This document shows positions 22,642 to 31,077 of a DNA stretch of 64,000 nt, in pieces. A program made the position numbers and the translations under genes. The stretch covers positions 1 through 64,000 of the forward strand of contig NZ_NXMA01000001.1 of assembly GCF_005406215.1 (NCBI RefSeq), given 5' to 3'. Position 1 is the first letter of the stretch; each line of letters begins with the position of its first letter. Below the pieces are notes generated by a model. It had not been told where the DNA came from, did not search any database, and saw only the letters and a list, made by a program, of their open reading frames with translations. Source of the stretch: Campylobacter aviculae. GTDB lineage: Bacteria > Campylobacterota > Campylobacteria > Campylobacterales > Campylobacteraceae.

Positions 22642-23040
22642 GTGAAATTGTTGGTTGTTGATGACAGTTCTACTATGAGAAGGATTATTAAGAATACTCT
22701 AACAAGACTTGGGCATGATGATGTTCTTGAAGCTGAGCATGGGGTAGAAGCTTGGGATTTGCTTGTTAAAAACGATGATATTCAAGTTTTAATTACTGAC
22801 TGGAACATGCCTGAAATGAATGGTTTAGAGCTCGTAAAAAAAGTTCGTGCTGAAAAAAAATATGAAGATATGCCTATTATTATGGTTACAACAGAGGGTG
22901 GAAAAGCAGAAGTAATTACCGCTTTAAAAGCAGGTGTTAATAATTATATTGTAAAGCCATTTACTCCTCAAGTTCTAAAAGAAAAACTTGAAGATGTTTT
23001 AGGTACTGGTACTGGAAGTGGGGAAGTTGCAGCAGAGTAG
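22642..23040 (+). CDS. cheY: Chemotaxis response regulator CheY
   Basis: A single-domain receiver; phosphorylated by CheA it binds the flagellar switch and changes rotation. Seen: the acidic pocket Asp-Asp in VVDDSS near the N-terminus, the phospho-acceptor Asp in ITDWNMPEMNG near residue 54, Thr in MVTTEGG and Lys in VKPFTP. I chose GTG 22642, which has AAAGGA upstream and gives 132 residues; a TTG 15 bases earlier would remove that site from its proper position. Probably monocistronic or leading into prmA (24-base gap). Confidence 0.95.
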   Translation: MKLLVVDDSSTMRRIIKNTLTRLGHDDVLEAEHGVEAWDLLVKNDDIQVLITDWNMPEMNGLELVKKVRAEKKYEDMPIIMVTTEGGKAEVITALKAGVNNYIVKPFTPQVLKEKLEDVLGTGTGSGEVAAE

Positions 23041-23064
23041 TTGTGTTATTTTAGAAAATATTAA

Positions 23065-23919
23065 ATGCAAAAAAATTATTATGAATTGTTTTTTAAAGTA
23101 AATAAACAATATAAGAATTTATTTCTTGATTTTATTTTTGATTTAGGCATCGAGGCAATAGAAGAGAAAAATGAGGGTATTTATATACGTTCAAATGAGA
23201 GTTTAGAGGAACTCTCATGGGCTCTTGAGGTTTTTGCTCAAAAACTGAAAGAAAAATTCGATACAAAAGAAGACATTCTCTATAGTAAAACCATCAAAGA
23301 AAAAGAAAATAAAGATTGGATAGAAGAATATAAAAAAAATATCAAACCTATCTTAATAGATAATGTTTATATTCATACCACTTGGCAAGAAGAAAAACCA
23401 AATTACATAAATATCAAAATAAACCCAGCTTTAGCTTTTGGTTCAGGTCATCATGAAAGTACGTATGCTTGTGTAAAATTTTTACAAAAATTTGCAAAAA
23501 AAGATGATTTGGTTTTAGATTTGGGTTGTGGTAGTGGGATTTTGGGTATTACAATGTCAAAATTAGGATGCAGGGTGGAAATTTGTGATACTGATGAGTT
23601 AGCTATCTTAAGTTCTTTGGAAAACGCAAGATTAAATAATGTTTGTTTTGAAAATTCTTGGCAAGGTTCCATTGATAAAGCAAAATTTAAATATGATTTA
23701 ATTGTAGCAAATATTATCGCAGATGTTATTTTGATTTTAGAGAAAGATATTAAAAAGCATTTAAAAGAGAATGCTATACTTATATTGTCTGGAATTTTAG
23801 ATAAATATCAGACAAGAATTAAAGAAAAATTTCAAGATTTAGAACTTATTGATGAATTAAAAATCAATGAATGGTGCTCTTTTGCATATAAAAAAAATAA
23901 AGGAAAAAATAATGAGTAA
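23065..23919 (+). CDS. prmA: Ribosomal protein L11 methyltransferase
   Basis: A 284-residue class I SAM methyltransferase that trimethylates ribosomal protein L11. Seen: the PrmA block NPALAFGSGHHESTYACV before the SAM motif DLGCGSGILGI near residue 153, and VANIIADV near 216. Consensus start ATG 23065. Its end overlaps the ftsH start by 8 bases. Homologous order cheY-prmA-ftsH is found in C. jejuni. Confidence 0.92.
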   Translation: MQKNYYELFFKVNKQYKNLFLDFIFDLGIEAIEEKNEGIYIRSNESLEELSWALEVFAQKLKEKFDTKEDILYSKTIKEKENKDWIEEYKKNIKPILIDNVYIHTTWQEEKPNYINIKINPALAFGSGHHESTYACVKFLQKFAKKDDLVLDLGCGSGILGITMSKLGCRVEICDTDELAILSSLENARLNNVCFENSWQGSIDKAKFKYDLIVANIIADVILILEKDIKKHLKENAILILSGILDKYQTRIKEKFQDLELIDELKINEWCSFAYKKNKGKNNE

Positions 23920-25840
23920 TTCTTCAAATAATAAAGGTAATTCGCAGGGTAATAATTTTTTTAACAAAAACCCGATTTTTATCTTTGCAATTTTTGCTAT
24001 TGTGATGATAGTTATTTTTAAAGGTTTATTTGATGGAAATACTTCTTTTAATGGAGTTTTAAACGGAGGAGAAACCTATAAAAATATCCCTTATTCTGAA
24101 CTTAAAAAGTTAATAGAAAATGGTCAAATTAATCAAGTAAGTATAGGACAAACTACTATAAAAGCAGTATCAAGCATACATAATACAGTTTATACTGCAA
24201 AAAAAGTTATTGATCCTGAGCTTGTAAGTTTACTCGATAGTAAAAATATTGCTTATGGAGCATATTCTGAAACAAATTGGTTTACTGATATACTTTTTTC
24301 ATGGGTTTTGCCAGTATTTATTTTCTTTGGAATTTGGATGTTCTTAGCTAGTCGTATGCAAAAAAATATGGGTGGTTCTATTTTAGGAATAGGAAGTTCT
24401 AAAAAATTGGTTAATTCTGAAAAGCCAAAAGTGAAATTTAACGATGTTGCAGGTGTTGAAGAAGCTAAAGAAGAAGTTAAAGAAATAGTTGATTTTTTAA
24501 AATATCCAGAAAGGTATATTAAACTTGGAGCTAAAATTCCAAAAGGACTTTTGCTTGTTGGACCTCCAGGAACCGGAAAAACTTTACTTGCAAAAGCGGT
24601 TGCTGGAGAGGCAGATGTTCCGTTTTTCAGTGTTTCTGGATCTTCTTTTATAGAAATGTTTGTAGGAGTGGGTGCATCTAGGGTAAGAGATTTATTTGAA
24701 AATGCTAAAAAAGAAGCTCCTGCAATTGTGTTTATTGATGAAATTGATGCTATAGGCAAAAGTCGTGCTGCAAGCGGTATGATGGGTGGGAACGATGAGA
24801 GAGAACAGACTTTAAATCAACTTTTAGCAGAGATGGATGGATTTGGAACTGAAAGTTCTCCTGTAATTGTTTTAGCAGCTACAAATCGTCCTGAAGTTTT
24901 AGATGCTGCTCTTTTAAGACCAGGTAGGTTTGACAGACAAGTTTTAGTAGATAAGCCAGATTTCAAAGGCAGGTGTGATATTTTAAAAGTACATATGAAA
25001 GATGTTAAAATTTCTCCTGAAGTGAAAGTTGAAGATATTGCAAGACTTACCGCAGGACTTGCTGGAGCTGATTTAGCAAATATTATTAATGAAGCTGCGT
25101 TGTTAGCGGGTAGGGATTCTAAAAAACATGTAGAACAAAATGATCTTGTAGAAGCAGTAGAAAGAGCTATAGCGGGACTTGAAAAGAAATCGCGTCGTAT
25201 TAATGATAAAGAGAAAAAAATTGTAACTTATCATGAGTGCGGTCATGCTTTGATTGCTGAAACAACTAAAGGAGCGAAAAAAGTTAGCAAAGTATCTGTT
25301 ATTCCTAGAGGTCTTGCTGCTCTTGGTTATACGCTTAATACTCCTGAAGAGAATAAATTTTTAATGCAAAAGCATGAATTAATTGCAGAAGTTGATGTGC
25401 TTTTAGGCGGTAGAGCAGCTGAAGAGGTATTTATTGGAGAAATTTCAACAGGAGCAAGCAATGATTTAGAAAGAGCTACAGACATTATAAAAGCAATGAT
25501 TTCTATGTATGGTATGAGTGAAATTGCTGGTTTGATGGTTCTTGAAAAGCAAAGGAATACTTTTTTAAGTGGAGGACAAACTGTTAAAGATTATTCTGAA
25601 AAAATGGCAGAATCTTTAGATGATTATGTGAAAAAAACTTTAGATGATCGCTATAAAGATGTAAAAAATACTCTTAATATCTATAAAGGTGCTATTGAGA
25701 CTATGGTTGCAGCACTTTATGAAGAGGAAACTATAGAAGGTGCAAAAGTGCGTGAAATTATCGAAAATTTTGAAAATGAAAACAATCTTCCAAGTCGTTT
25801 GCAAAAAAGCGATGAAGATAATAAAGAAGAAGTCAAATGA
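23912..25840 (+). CDS. ftsH: ATP-dependent zinc metalloprotease FtsH
   Basis: A membrane AAA+ protease for quality control of membrane and short-lived proteins. Seen: an N-terminal TM helix, a short periplasmic domain and a second TM helix near residue 130, then AAA with GPPGTGKT, Walker [12 protein letters not shown], the SRH region ([20 protein letters not shown]) and the zinc site HECGH. Start ATG 23912 follows AAAGGAAAAAAT and gives 642 residues; a 5' extension to 23867 would lie inside prmA. Overlaps the next gene by 4 bases. Confidence 0.96.
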   Translation: MSNSSNNKGNSQGNNFFNKNPIFIFAIFAIVMIVIFKGLFDGNTSFNGVLNGGETYKNIPYSELKKLIENGQINQVSIGQTTIKAVSSIHNTVYTAKKVIDPELVSLLDSKNIAYGAYSETNWFTDILFSWVLPVFIFFGIWMFLASRMQKNMGGSILGIGSSKKLVNSEKPKVKFNDVAGVEEAKEEVKEIVDFLKYPERYIKLGAKIPKGLLLVGPPGTGKTLLAKAVAGEADVPFFSVSGSSFIEMFVGVGASRVRDLFENAKKEAPAIVFIDEIDAIGKSRAASGMMGGNDEREQTLNQLLAEMDGFGTESSPVIVLAATNRPEVLDAALLRPGRFDRQVLVDKPDFKGRCDILKVHMKDVKISPEVKVEDIARLTAGLAGADLANIINEAALLAGRDSKKHVEQNDLVEAVERAIAGLEKKSRRINDKEKKIVTYHECGHALIAETTKGAKKVSKVSVIPRGLAALGYTLNTPEENKFLMQKHELIAEVDVLLGGRAAEEVFIGEISTGASNDLERATDIIKAMISMYGMSEIAGLMVLEKQRNTFLSGGQTVKDYSEKMAESLDDYVKKTLDDRYKDVKNTLNIYKGAIETMVAALYEEETIEGAKVREIIENFENENNLPSRLQKSDEDNKEEVK

Positions 25841-26448
25841 AATATATTGCCAAAGAAGGCTATTTAAGTATAGGTACAATTATTGTTTTTATTATATTTT
25901 TTTGGATATTAAATAGCTTTTCTTTTATTCTTTTTTGTTTATTGGTGATATTTTTGTTTATTTTTAGAAATCCAAGTCGTATTTTAGATTGTAGTGATAA
26001 TAAAGCCATTCTCTCTCCTATAGATGGTAAAATTACTAAAATAGATAATATTTTTCATAAAGAATTAGGGGAAAGTATAGAAATAAGTATTACTAATTCT
26101 TTTTGTAATGTAGGATCTTTTTATACTCCTTTTGAAATGAATATTGATGAAATTAAATGCAAACACGGACTTTTTTTAGATGATAAATCTGGGAATTTAA
26201 ATTTTTTAAAAGAGAAAATTTGTATAAATGCTACAACAAATTCATCTAAAATATTTTTAGAAATATATGCCGGAAGCTTGGGAAGAAAATTAAAACTCGA
26301 TTGTATTTCTTACGATTTAAAAGTAGGAGACAGGTTAGGTTTTTTGATTAATGGAAAAATTAAGCTTATACTTCCAAAAAATATACGTATCCGAGCAGGG
26401 ATTGGAGATGAAGTAAGATCAGGAACTTTACTGGGTTATTTGAACTAA
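25837..26448 (+). CDS. Phosphatidylserine decarboxylase-like protein, cleavage Ser missing
   Basis: A 203-residue protein with two N-terminal hydrophobic helices followed by a Psd-like domain (FRNPSR, SPIDGKI, then a C-terminal VGDRLGFLINGKIKLILP). It sits between ftsH and pssA, as Cj1115c does, pointing to phosphatidylethanolamine synthesis. The odd point: short Psd enzymes carry Gly-Ser in the block equivalent to RLGFLINGKIKL, where self-cleavage turns Ser into the pyruvoyl cofactor. Here the residue after Gly is Lys. So either it is not a classical decarboxylase or my alignment is off. Confidence 0.7.
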   Translation: MKYIAKEGYLSIGTIIVFIIFFWILNSFSFILFCLLVIFLFIFRNPSRILDCSDNKAILSPIDGKITKIDNIFHKELGESIEISITNSFCNVGSFYTPFEMNIDEIKCKHGLFLDDKSGNLNFLKEKICINATTNSSKIFLEIYAGSLGRKLKLDCISYDLKVGDRLGFLINGKIKLILPKNIRIRAGIGDEVRSGTLLGYLN

Positions 26449-26457
26449 GGAGTGTGT

Positions 26458-27180
26458 GTGAATACTAATAAACCTCAATTTGTCTATATTCTACCAAACC
26501 TTTTTACAGCTGCTTCTGTTTTTTTAGGTGTGATTTCAATTATAAGTTCCATACAGGGTAATTATGATAAAGCTTTAATTTATATTATATTTTCTTTAAT
26601 TTGCGATGGGCTTGATGGACGTGTGGCTAGGCTTACGAAAACCACTTCTAAATTCGGAATAGAATTTGATTCTTTGGCTGATTTGGTAGCTTTTGGTGTT
26701 GCTCCAGCTATGTTTTTTTATATGGCAATAGGATCTGAATACGGAAGATATGGTTCTTTAGTGGCAGCTTTTTTTGTAGTGTTTGGAGCAATACGTTTGG
26801 CAAGATTTAATGTTACAACGGGTACATACGAGCCATCGGTTTTTATAGGACTTCCTATACCTACAGCAGCCGTTGTAAGCGCTATTTGGACTTATAGCTA
26901 TTATCATTATGATTTTCTAAAGGCATACGGTATTGCTTTTTTGGTTTTACAAGCTGTTTTAGGCTTGTTAATGGTAAGCAATATACGCTATCCAAGTTTT
27001 AAAAAATTAGATTTTAATCGATCTAGCGTTTTAAAAGTACTGATTATATTAATAATTATATTTTCATTTTTATATCTTTACCCTCTTAGAAGCTTAACTA
27101 TTTTAGCAAGTCTATATGTTCTTTATGGAATAATAAGGGCTTGCTATACAATTGTTTTTTCTAAATTTAAAAAAAGTTAG
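26458..27180 (+). CDS. pssA: CDP-diacylglycerol-serine O-phosphatidyltransferase
   Basis: A polytopic membrane enzyme that makes phosphatidylserine, precursor of phosphatidylethanolamine. Seen: the CDP-alcohol phosphatidyltransferase motif DG-x2-AR-x8-G-x3-D-x3-D as DGRVAR...G...D...D near residues 48-70, and about six to seven hydrophobic segments. Two in-frame GTGs (26452 and 26458). The second has AAGGA at better spacing, giving 240 residues. It lies 9 bases after the Psd-like gene and overlaps the convergent DUF455 gene by 4 bases. Confidence 0.92.
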   Translation: MNTNKPQFVYILPNLFTAASVFLGVISIISSIQGNYDKALIYIIFSLICDGLDGRVARLTKTTSKFGIEFDSLADLVAFGVAPAMFFYMAIGSEYGRYGSLVAAFFVVFGAIRLARFNVTTGTYEPSVFIGLPIPTAAVVSAIWTYSYYHYDFLKAYGIAFLVLQAVLGLLMVSNIRYPSFKKLDFNRSSVLKVLIILIIIFSFLYLYPLRSLTILASLYVLYGIIRACYTIVFSKFKKS

Positions 27181-27974
27181 ATGTAAAAATTGGCAATATC
27201 TTCACATTCTTTGATACTAAATCCAGCTTTTAGTCTTGCATTTATATTAAGTTTTTTTCCTGCGAGGGAAAATTGATTGAATAATTTGCAAATATCTATA
27301 AAGTTATATTGATTTTGATTGGAAAATTTCCACCAATAATCTCCTTTTTTAACATGTTTAATTTCATCATTTAAAATAATCATTAAAATTTCTTTTAATA
27401 AAGGCTTTATGGGATGATTTGAACTTTCTAATTTTGCAACCACAAAAGGGTTAGCATCAAGTCCTTTCGCTTCTAAACCACGATGAACTACTCCCATTCT
27501 AAAATTTAAAGAATTTTGAGTTACTTTTAGTGCAGCTTCTAAATTATCATGTACGCTAAAATCTCCATACTGAAAACCAAGTTCTTTTAAAGCAGAATTT
27601 AAAAAATTAAAATGTTTTATTTCTTCTTCGGCAACTTCTAACCAGTCTATATAAAATTGTTCGGGCAAGTTTTTAAAACGATAACTAGCATCTAAAGCTA
27701 AATTGATAGCACTGAATTCAATGTGTGCTATAGAGTGGATTATTTTAGCCAAAGAATGAGTGGAGTTTACAAATTTAGGACGTCTAATACGTGTTGGGTG
27801 TAATAATTTTAAATTCGAATTTATATTTTCCTTAAAAATACTTATTTGTTCATGATTGAAAGATATTTTGCCGCTTTTGAAATTATCATAAAAATGAGAA
27901 AATTGGCTAAATTTTTTTTCAATATCTTGTTCATATAAAATTTTTTCCAAGTTAGAAAAGAATTCTTGATCCAT
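27177..27974 (-). CDS. Ferritin-like DUF455 protein
   Basis: A 265-residue mostly helical protein of the DUF455 family (Cj1113 position). Seen: HIEFSAINLALDA near residue 83 and EVAEEEIKHFNFL near residue 122, plus a later EIKHVKKGD; these Glu/His pairs resemble the metal ligands of ferritin-like four-helix bundles, perhaps a diiron site. No biochemical role is known to me. It is transcribed divergently from msrB and convergent with pssA. Confidence 0.75.
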   Translation of the reverse strand: MDQEFFSNLEKILYEQDIEKKFSQFSHFYDNFKSGKISFNHEQISIFKENINSNLKLLHPTRIRRPKFVNSTHSLAKIIHSIAHIEFSAINLALDASYRFKNLPEQFYIDWLEVAEEEIKHFNFLNSALKELGFQYGDFSVHDNLEAALKVTQNSLNFRMGVVHRGLEAKGLDANPFVVAKLESSNHPIKPLLKEILMIILNDEIKHVKKGDYWWKFSNQNQYNFIDICKLFNQFSLAGKKLNINARLKAGFSIKECEDIANFYI

Positions 27975-27996
27975 TTTTGTTCCGATTTTTCTTTGA

Positions 27997-28029
27997 ATTA
28001 TATTTAAAAAAAATAAATTTTGTTATAAT
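27997..28029. promoter_or_regulatory. Divergent -10 boxes, DUF455 gene / msrB
   Basis: The 84-base gap contains a minus-strand TATAAT (plus-strand ATTATA at 27997-28002) and a plus-strand TATAAT at 28024-28029 (TTTTGTTATAATTTT). Each lies 23-30 bases from its start codon, so both genes can have their own promoter. Confidence 0.55.
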
Positions 28030-28058
28030 TTTCTTTATTTTAAAATTGGAAAATCACA

Positions 28059-28412
28059 ATGAAAAAATTAAATGAGGAAGAAAGAAGGGTTATTTTATTA
28101 AAAGCTACTGAAGCACCTTTTAGTGGGAAATACAATGATTTTTATGAAAAAGGAAGTTACCATTGTAAGCAATGCGGTTTCAAGCTTTACAGATCGGAAG
28201 ATAAATTTAAGTCAGGATGCGGTTGGCCAAGTTTTGATGATGAAATTCAAGGAGCCATAAAAAGAGTTCCAGATAAAGATGGAATACGCACTGAAATTGT
28301 ATGTGCAAATTGTAATGGACATCTTGGGCATATTTTTTTAGGAGAAGGATTTACAAAGAAAAATGTTAGACATTGTGTGAATTCGATTTCATTAGAATTC
28401 GTGAAAGGTTGA
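28059..28412 (+). CDS. msrB: Peptide methionine-R-sulfoxide reductase
   Basis: A 117-residue repair enzyme that reduces methionine-R-sulfoxide in oxidised proteins. Seen: two zinc CxxC pairs (Cys36/39 and Cys82/85), CGWPSF at 54-59 and the catalytic Cys106 in RHCVNS. Short of N-terminal extensions, so cytoplasmic. Start ATG 28059 follows the TATAAT at 28024 by 30 bases. One base separates it from the MarC gene, suggesting co-transcription. Confidence 0.92.
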   Translation: MKKLNEEERRVILLKATEAPFSGKYNDFYEKGSYHCKQCGFKLYRSEDKFKSGCGWPSFDDEIQGAIKRVPDKDGIRTEIVCANCNGHLGHIFLGEGFTKKNVRHCVNSISLEFVKG

Positions 28413-28413
28413 A

Positions 28414-29049
28414 ATGTTATCAGGTTTAAGTTCTGATCTTTGTTTGATGTTTTTTTCAAGCATAACTCTGCTTGCTATTTTAAATCCATTTGGTAATTTA
28501 ACACAGTTTTTATCTATGAGTGATGGTTTGCCTTTAAATCTTAGAAAAAAACTATTTAGATATATACTCTATACAGCACTTGTTATTGTTCTTGTATTTT
28601 TATTTTCAGGTCCTTTATTAATGAACTATGTTTTTCGTATTTCTTTAGATGAGTTAAGAGTATCTGGAGGATTAGTATTAGTTATTATGGCGATTAAAAA
28701 TTTACTTTTTTCTACAAAAATGATTATGAAAGATTTTAGTTTTTATCAAGAAATGGACGATAAGGAGATTTTACGTCAAAGTTTAATCCCTATGGCTTTT
28801 CCTATGCTTGTAGGCCCTGGAACTTTAGCTAGTGTCATTGTTATTTCTGAAGATGGCGGTCTTGATATCGCACTTGGAGGAGTGATTATAGCTTTTATTT
28901 TTATGTTTGTACTTTTTCACTTCGCAGCAACAATTGAAAGGATTGTAGGTAAGCTTATTTTGCACATTTTTTCTCGTATCGCTCAAGTATTCATTGCTGC
29001 TATGGGAATTAAAATGATAATAGTCGGACTTAATAATTTTTTTAATTAA
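28414..29049 (+). CDS. MarC-family integral membrane protein
   Basis: A 211-residue protein with about six hydrophobic helices, of the MarC/UPF0056 family (Cj1111c position). Seen: [22 protein letters not shown] at the N-terminus, a central polar loop containing [23 protein letters not shown] (the conserved PxLxGPG region) and three more helices. The family's transport role is not established; the old link to antibiotic resistance is doubtful. Probably co-transcribed with msrB. Confidence 0.85.
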   Translation: MLSGLSSDLCLMFFSSITLLAILNPFGNLTQFLSMSDGLPLNLRKKLFRYILYTALVIVLVFLFSGPLLMNYVFRISLDELRVSGGLVLVIMAIKNLLFSTKMIMKDFSFYQEMDDKEILRQSLIPMAFPMLVGPGTLASVIVISEDGGLDIALGGVIIAFIFMFVLFHFAATIERIVGKLILHIFSRIAQVFIAAMGIKMIIVGLNNFFN

Positions 29050-29063
29050 TATTTTTATTTTAA

Positions 29064-29077
29064 TTTTTTTTTTTTTT
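29064..29077 (+). repeat. Run of 14 T upstream of cetZ -10 box
   Basis: Fourteen consecutive T, followed after two bases (GA) by TATAAT at 29080-29085. The run sits where the -35/spacer DNA of the promoter would be, so its length could alter promoter strength. Confidence 0.9.
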
Positions 29078-29079
29078 GA

Positions 29080-29085
29080 TATAAT
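29080..29085 (+). promoter_or_regulatory. -10 box of cetZ
   Basis: A perfect TATAAT 38 bases before the cetZ ATG, preceded by a long T tract as expected for Campylobacter sigma-70 promoters. A GAAGGA ribosome binding site lies at about 29105-29110. Confidence 0.6.
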
Positions 29086-29122
29086 TGCGATTTTAATTTT
29101 TTATCGAAGGACGGAAATATTA

Positions 29123-30409
29123 ATGTTTAAGCAAAAAAACGACACAAAGTTAATTGCAGAACTCGAAAAAAAATGTGACGGTTTCGAGGATATTTTAAAA
29201 TCTATTAGTAATACTATGGCAGTTATTGAATTTAATGAAGAGGGTACCATTTTAGATGCTAATAAAAATTTTTTAGATACCATGAAATATTCTCTTGACG
29301 AGATTAAAGGTAAGCACCATAGTATGTTTTGCTTACCTGAAGTTGTGAATTCTTCTTCATATAGTGAATTTTGGAGAGATTTAAGAAGTGGAAAAGCTAG
29401 AAGTGGTCTTTTTAGACGTATAGCTAAGGGTGGAGATGATATTTACTTAGAGGCTAATTATTTGCCAATCAGTAATAAGAATGGACAAGTTTATAAGATT
29501 ATTAAATTTGCTAACAATATTACCCAAAGACATTATGAAATGCTTGATCTTAAAAATACAATTGCAGCAGCAGAACGTTCGATGGCTATTATTGAATTTA
29601 AGCCAGATGGAACCATCATCACCGCTAACGAGAATTTTTTGAAAACCATGGATTATACTCTTGATGAGATTAAAGGTAAGCACCATAGTATGTTTTGTGA
29701 TTCAAAGTATAGTAATTCCAAAGATTATCTTCAATTTTGGGAAGACTTAAGAAATGGTAAATTTCAGTCAAGTAAATATGTAAGATACGGAAAAAATAAT
29801 AAAAAAGTGTATTTAGAAGCGAGTTATAATCCAGTTAAAAATGATGATGGAAAAATTTATAAAGTGATTAAATTTGCTACAGATATTAGTGAACAAGTTA
29901 AAAGAGATCAAGAAAAACTACATCTTATTAGCGAACTTGCAGAAAAGAATGACAATCTCACACAAGAGGGCGATCGTGTAATAGAAAATACTGTATTAAA
30001 TGTACAAAATATTGCTGATATGATGTCGCAAAGTTCAAATTTAGTTTCATCTTTAAATCAGCAATCAGATGAAATCAAATCAATCATTCAAACAATTAGC
30101 GATATAGCAGATCAAACCAATTTACTTGCTTTAAATGCTGCTATAGAAGCTGCACGTGCAGGGGAGCATGGTAGAGGTTTTGCTGTTGTGGCAGATGAAG
30201 TTAGAAATTTGGCTGAAAGAACAGGACATTCTGTAGATGAAATTACTTCAACTATTAATTCTATTCGCAATGTAACCTCTCAAGTTGTTGAAAGTATTAA
30301 AAATGGTCTACAGGACGTAAGTCAAAGTGTCGAGCTTGCAAAAGAGGCAAGAGATTGTATGGAAAAAATTCGCGAAAGCTCTGCTGAAGTTGCCAGAGCG
30401 ATGTCATAA
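29123..30409 (+). CDS. cetZ: Cytoplasmic PAS-PAS chemoreceptor, energy taxis
   Basis: A 428-residue soluble receptor (Tlp8/CetZ, Cj1110c). Seen: two tandem PAS domains (about 22-140 and 145-265) that repeat almost the same phrase, [12 protein letters not shown], then a methyl-accepting signalling domain with the hairpin tip region [38 protein letters not shown]. No transmembrane segment. In C. jejuni CetZ works with CetA/CetB in energy taxis, probably through a redox cofactor such as FAD. The stop lies in a perfect palindrome shared with aat. Confidence 0.92.
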   Translation: MFKQKNDTKLIAELEKKCDGFEDILKSISNTMAVIEFNEEGTILDANKNFLDTMKYSLDEIKGKHHSMFCLPEVVNSSSYSEFWRDLRSGKARSGLFRRIAKGGDDIYLEANYLPISNKNGQVYKIIKFANNITQRHYEMLDLKNTIAAAERSMAIIEFKPDGTIITANENFLKTMDYTLDEIKGKHHSMFCDSKYSNSKDYLQFWEDLRNGKFQSSKYVRYGKNNKKVYLEASYNPVKNDDGKIYKVIKFATDISEQVKRDQEKLHLISELAEKNDNLTQEGDRVIENTVLNVQNIADMMSQSSNLVSSLNQQSDEIKSIIQTISDIADQTNLLALNAAIEAARAGEHGRGFAVVADEVRNLAERTGHSVDEITSTINSIRNVTSQVVESIKNGLQDVSQSVELAKEARDCMEKIRESSAEVARAMS

Positions 30410-30428
30410 GTGCAAATTTGCACTTATG
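30405..30428. terminator. 24-bp perfect palindrome between convergent cetZ and aat
   Basis: The half-site CATAAGTGCAAA is followed directly by its exact reverse complement. The stop codons of cetZ (30407-30409) and aat (30424-30426 on the other strand) fall symmetrically in the two arms. As RNA it forms a stem from either strand. There is no long U run after either side, so it may be a weak or stabilising bidirectional terminator. Confidence 0.55.
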
Positions 30429-31077
30429 ATTGAATTGTAAGCTTCTTAAAATTTTCAAATCCACTTTTTTGTTCACACTTTTCTTTCACTATATCCAAAA
30501 ATTGCTTTCTAGGAATGTTTTTTGCACCCATAAAGTCCAAATGTTTATTGTAAATTTGACAATCTATAATAAAATCATAGGGCATTAATAATTTGCAAAG
30601 TTTTATCATGGCAATTTTGGAAACATTTTTTTTAAGACTAACCATACTTTCTCCAAAAAAAACCTTTCCTATAATTAGCCCATAAATTCCACCAACAAAC
30701 TCATTTTGATCGTAAAGTTCTAAAGTATGCACATGACCTTGCTGAAAAAGTTCGTTATAAGTTTGTATAAAATCATTATCAATCCAACTTTGCTGACGTG
30801 TATCACGACAAAATGTAATGAGCTTTAAAAAATCATAATCAAGTCGTACTTCATAAAGATTAATAAATTTTTTCATATTTTTTTGTATGTGAATTTCATC
30901 GGGATATAGTACGCATCTAGGATCTGGACACCACCAAGTAACCGGATTGCTCGTCCATGGAAAAAGTCCAAAACGATAAGCTTTTAAAATAAAATCCGCT
31001 TCCAGTTTCGGACTTAAAAAAACAGGTGCATCCTTAGGAGCTTCAAGAAGTTTAGAATATAAATTCGAGTTGTCCAT
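30424..31077 (-). CDS. aat: Leucyl/phenylalanyl-tRNA-protein transferase
   Basis: A 217-residue GNAT-like enzyme that attaches Leu or Phe from charged tRNA to N-terminal Lys/Arg, creating an N-degron. Seen: AYRFGLFPW and WWCPDPRCVL near residue 50, the typical QQSWIDNDFIQTYNELFQQGHVHTLELYD block, and GESMVS. It overlaps clpA by 26 bases, placing it directly with clpS-clpA, the recogniser and unfoldase for its products. Confidence 0.94.
   Translation of the reverse strand: MDNSNLYSKLLEAPKDAPVFLSPKLEADFILKAYRFGLFPWTSNPVTWWCPDPRCVLYPDEIHIQKNMKKFINLYEVRLDYDFLKLITFCRDTRQQSWIDNDFIQTYNELFQQGHVHTLELYDQNEFVGGIYGLIIGKVFFGESMVSLKKNVSKIAMIKLCKLLMPYDFIIDCQIYNKHLDFMGAKNIPRKQFLDIVKEKCEQKSGFENFKKLTIQS

Noticed and set aside
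24253-24759. Minus-strand frame of 168 codons inside ftsH
   Set aside because: Shadow frame of a strongly conserved gene; its sequence mirrors the AAA module and has no start signal.
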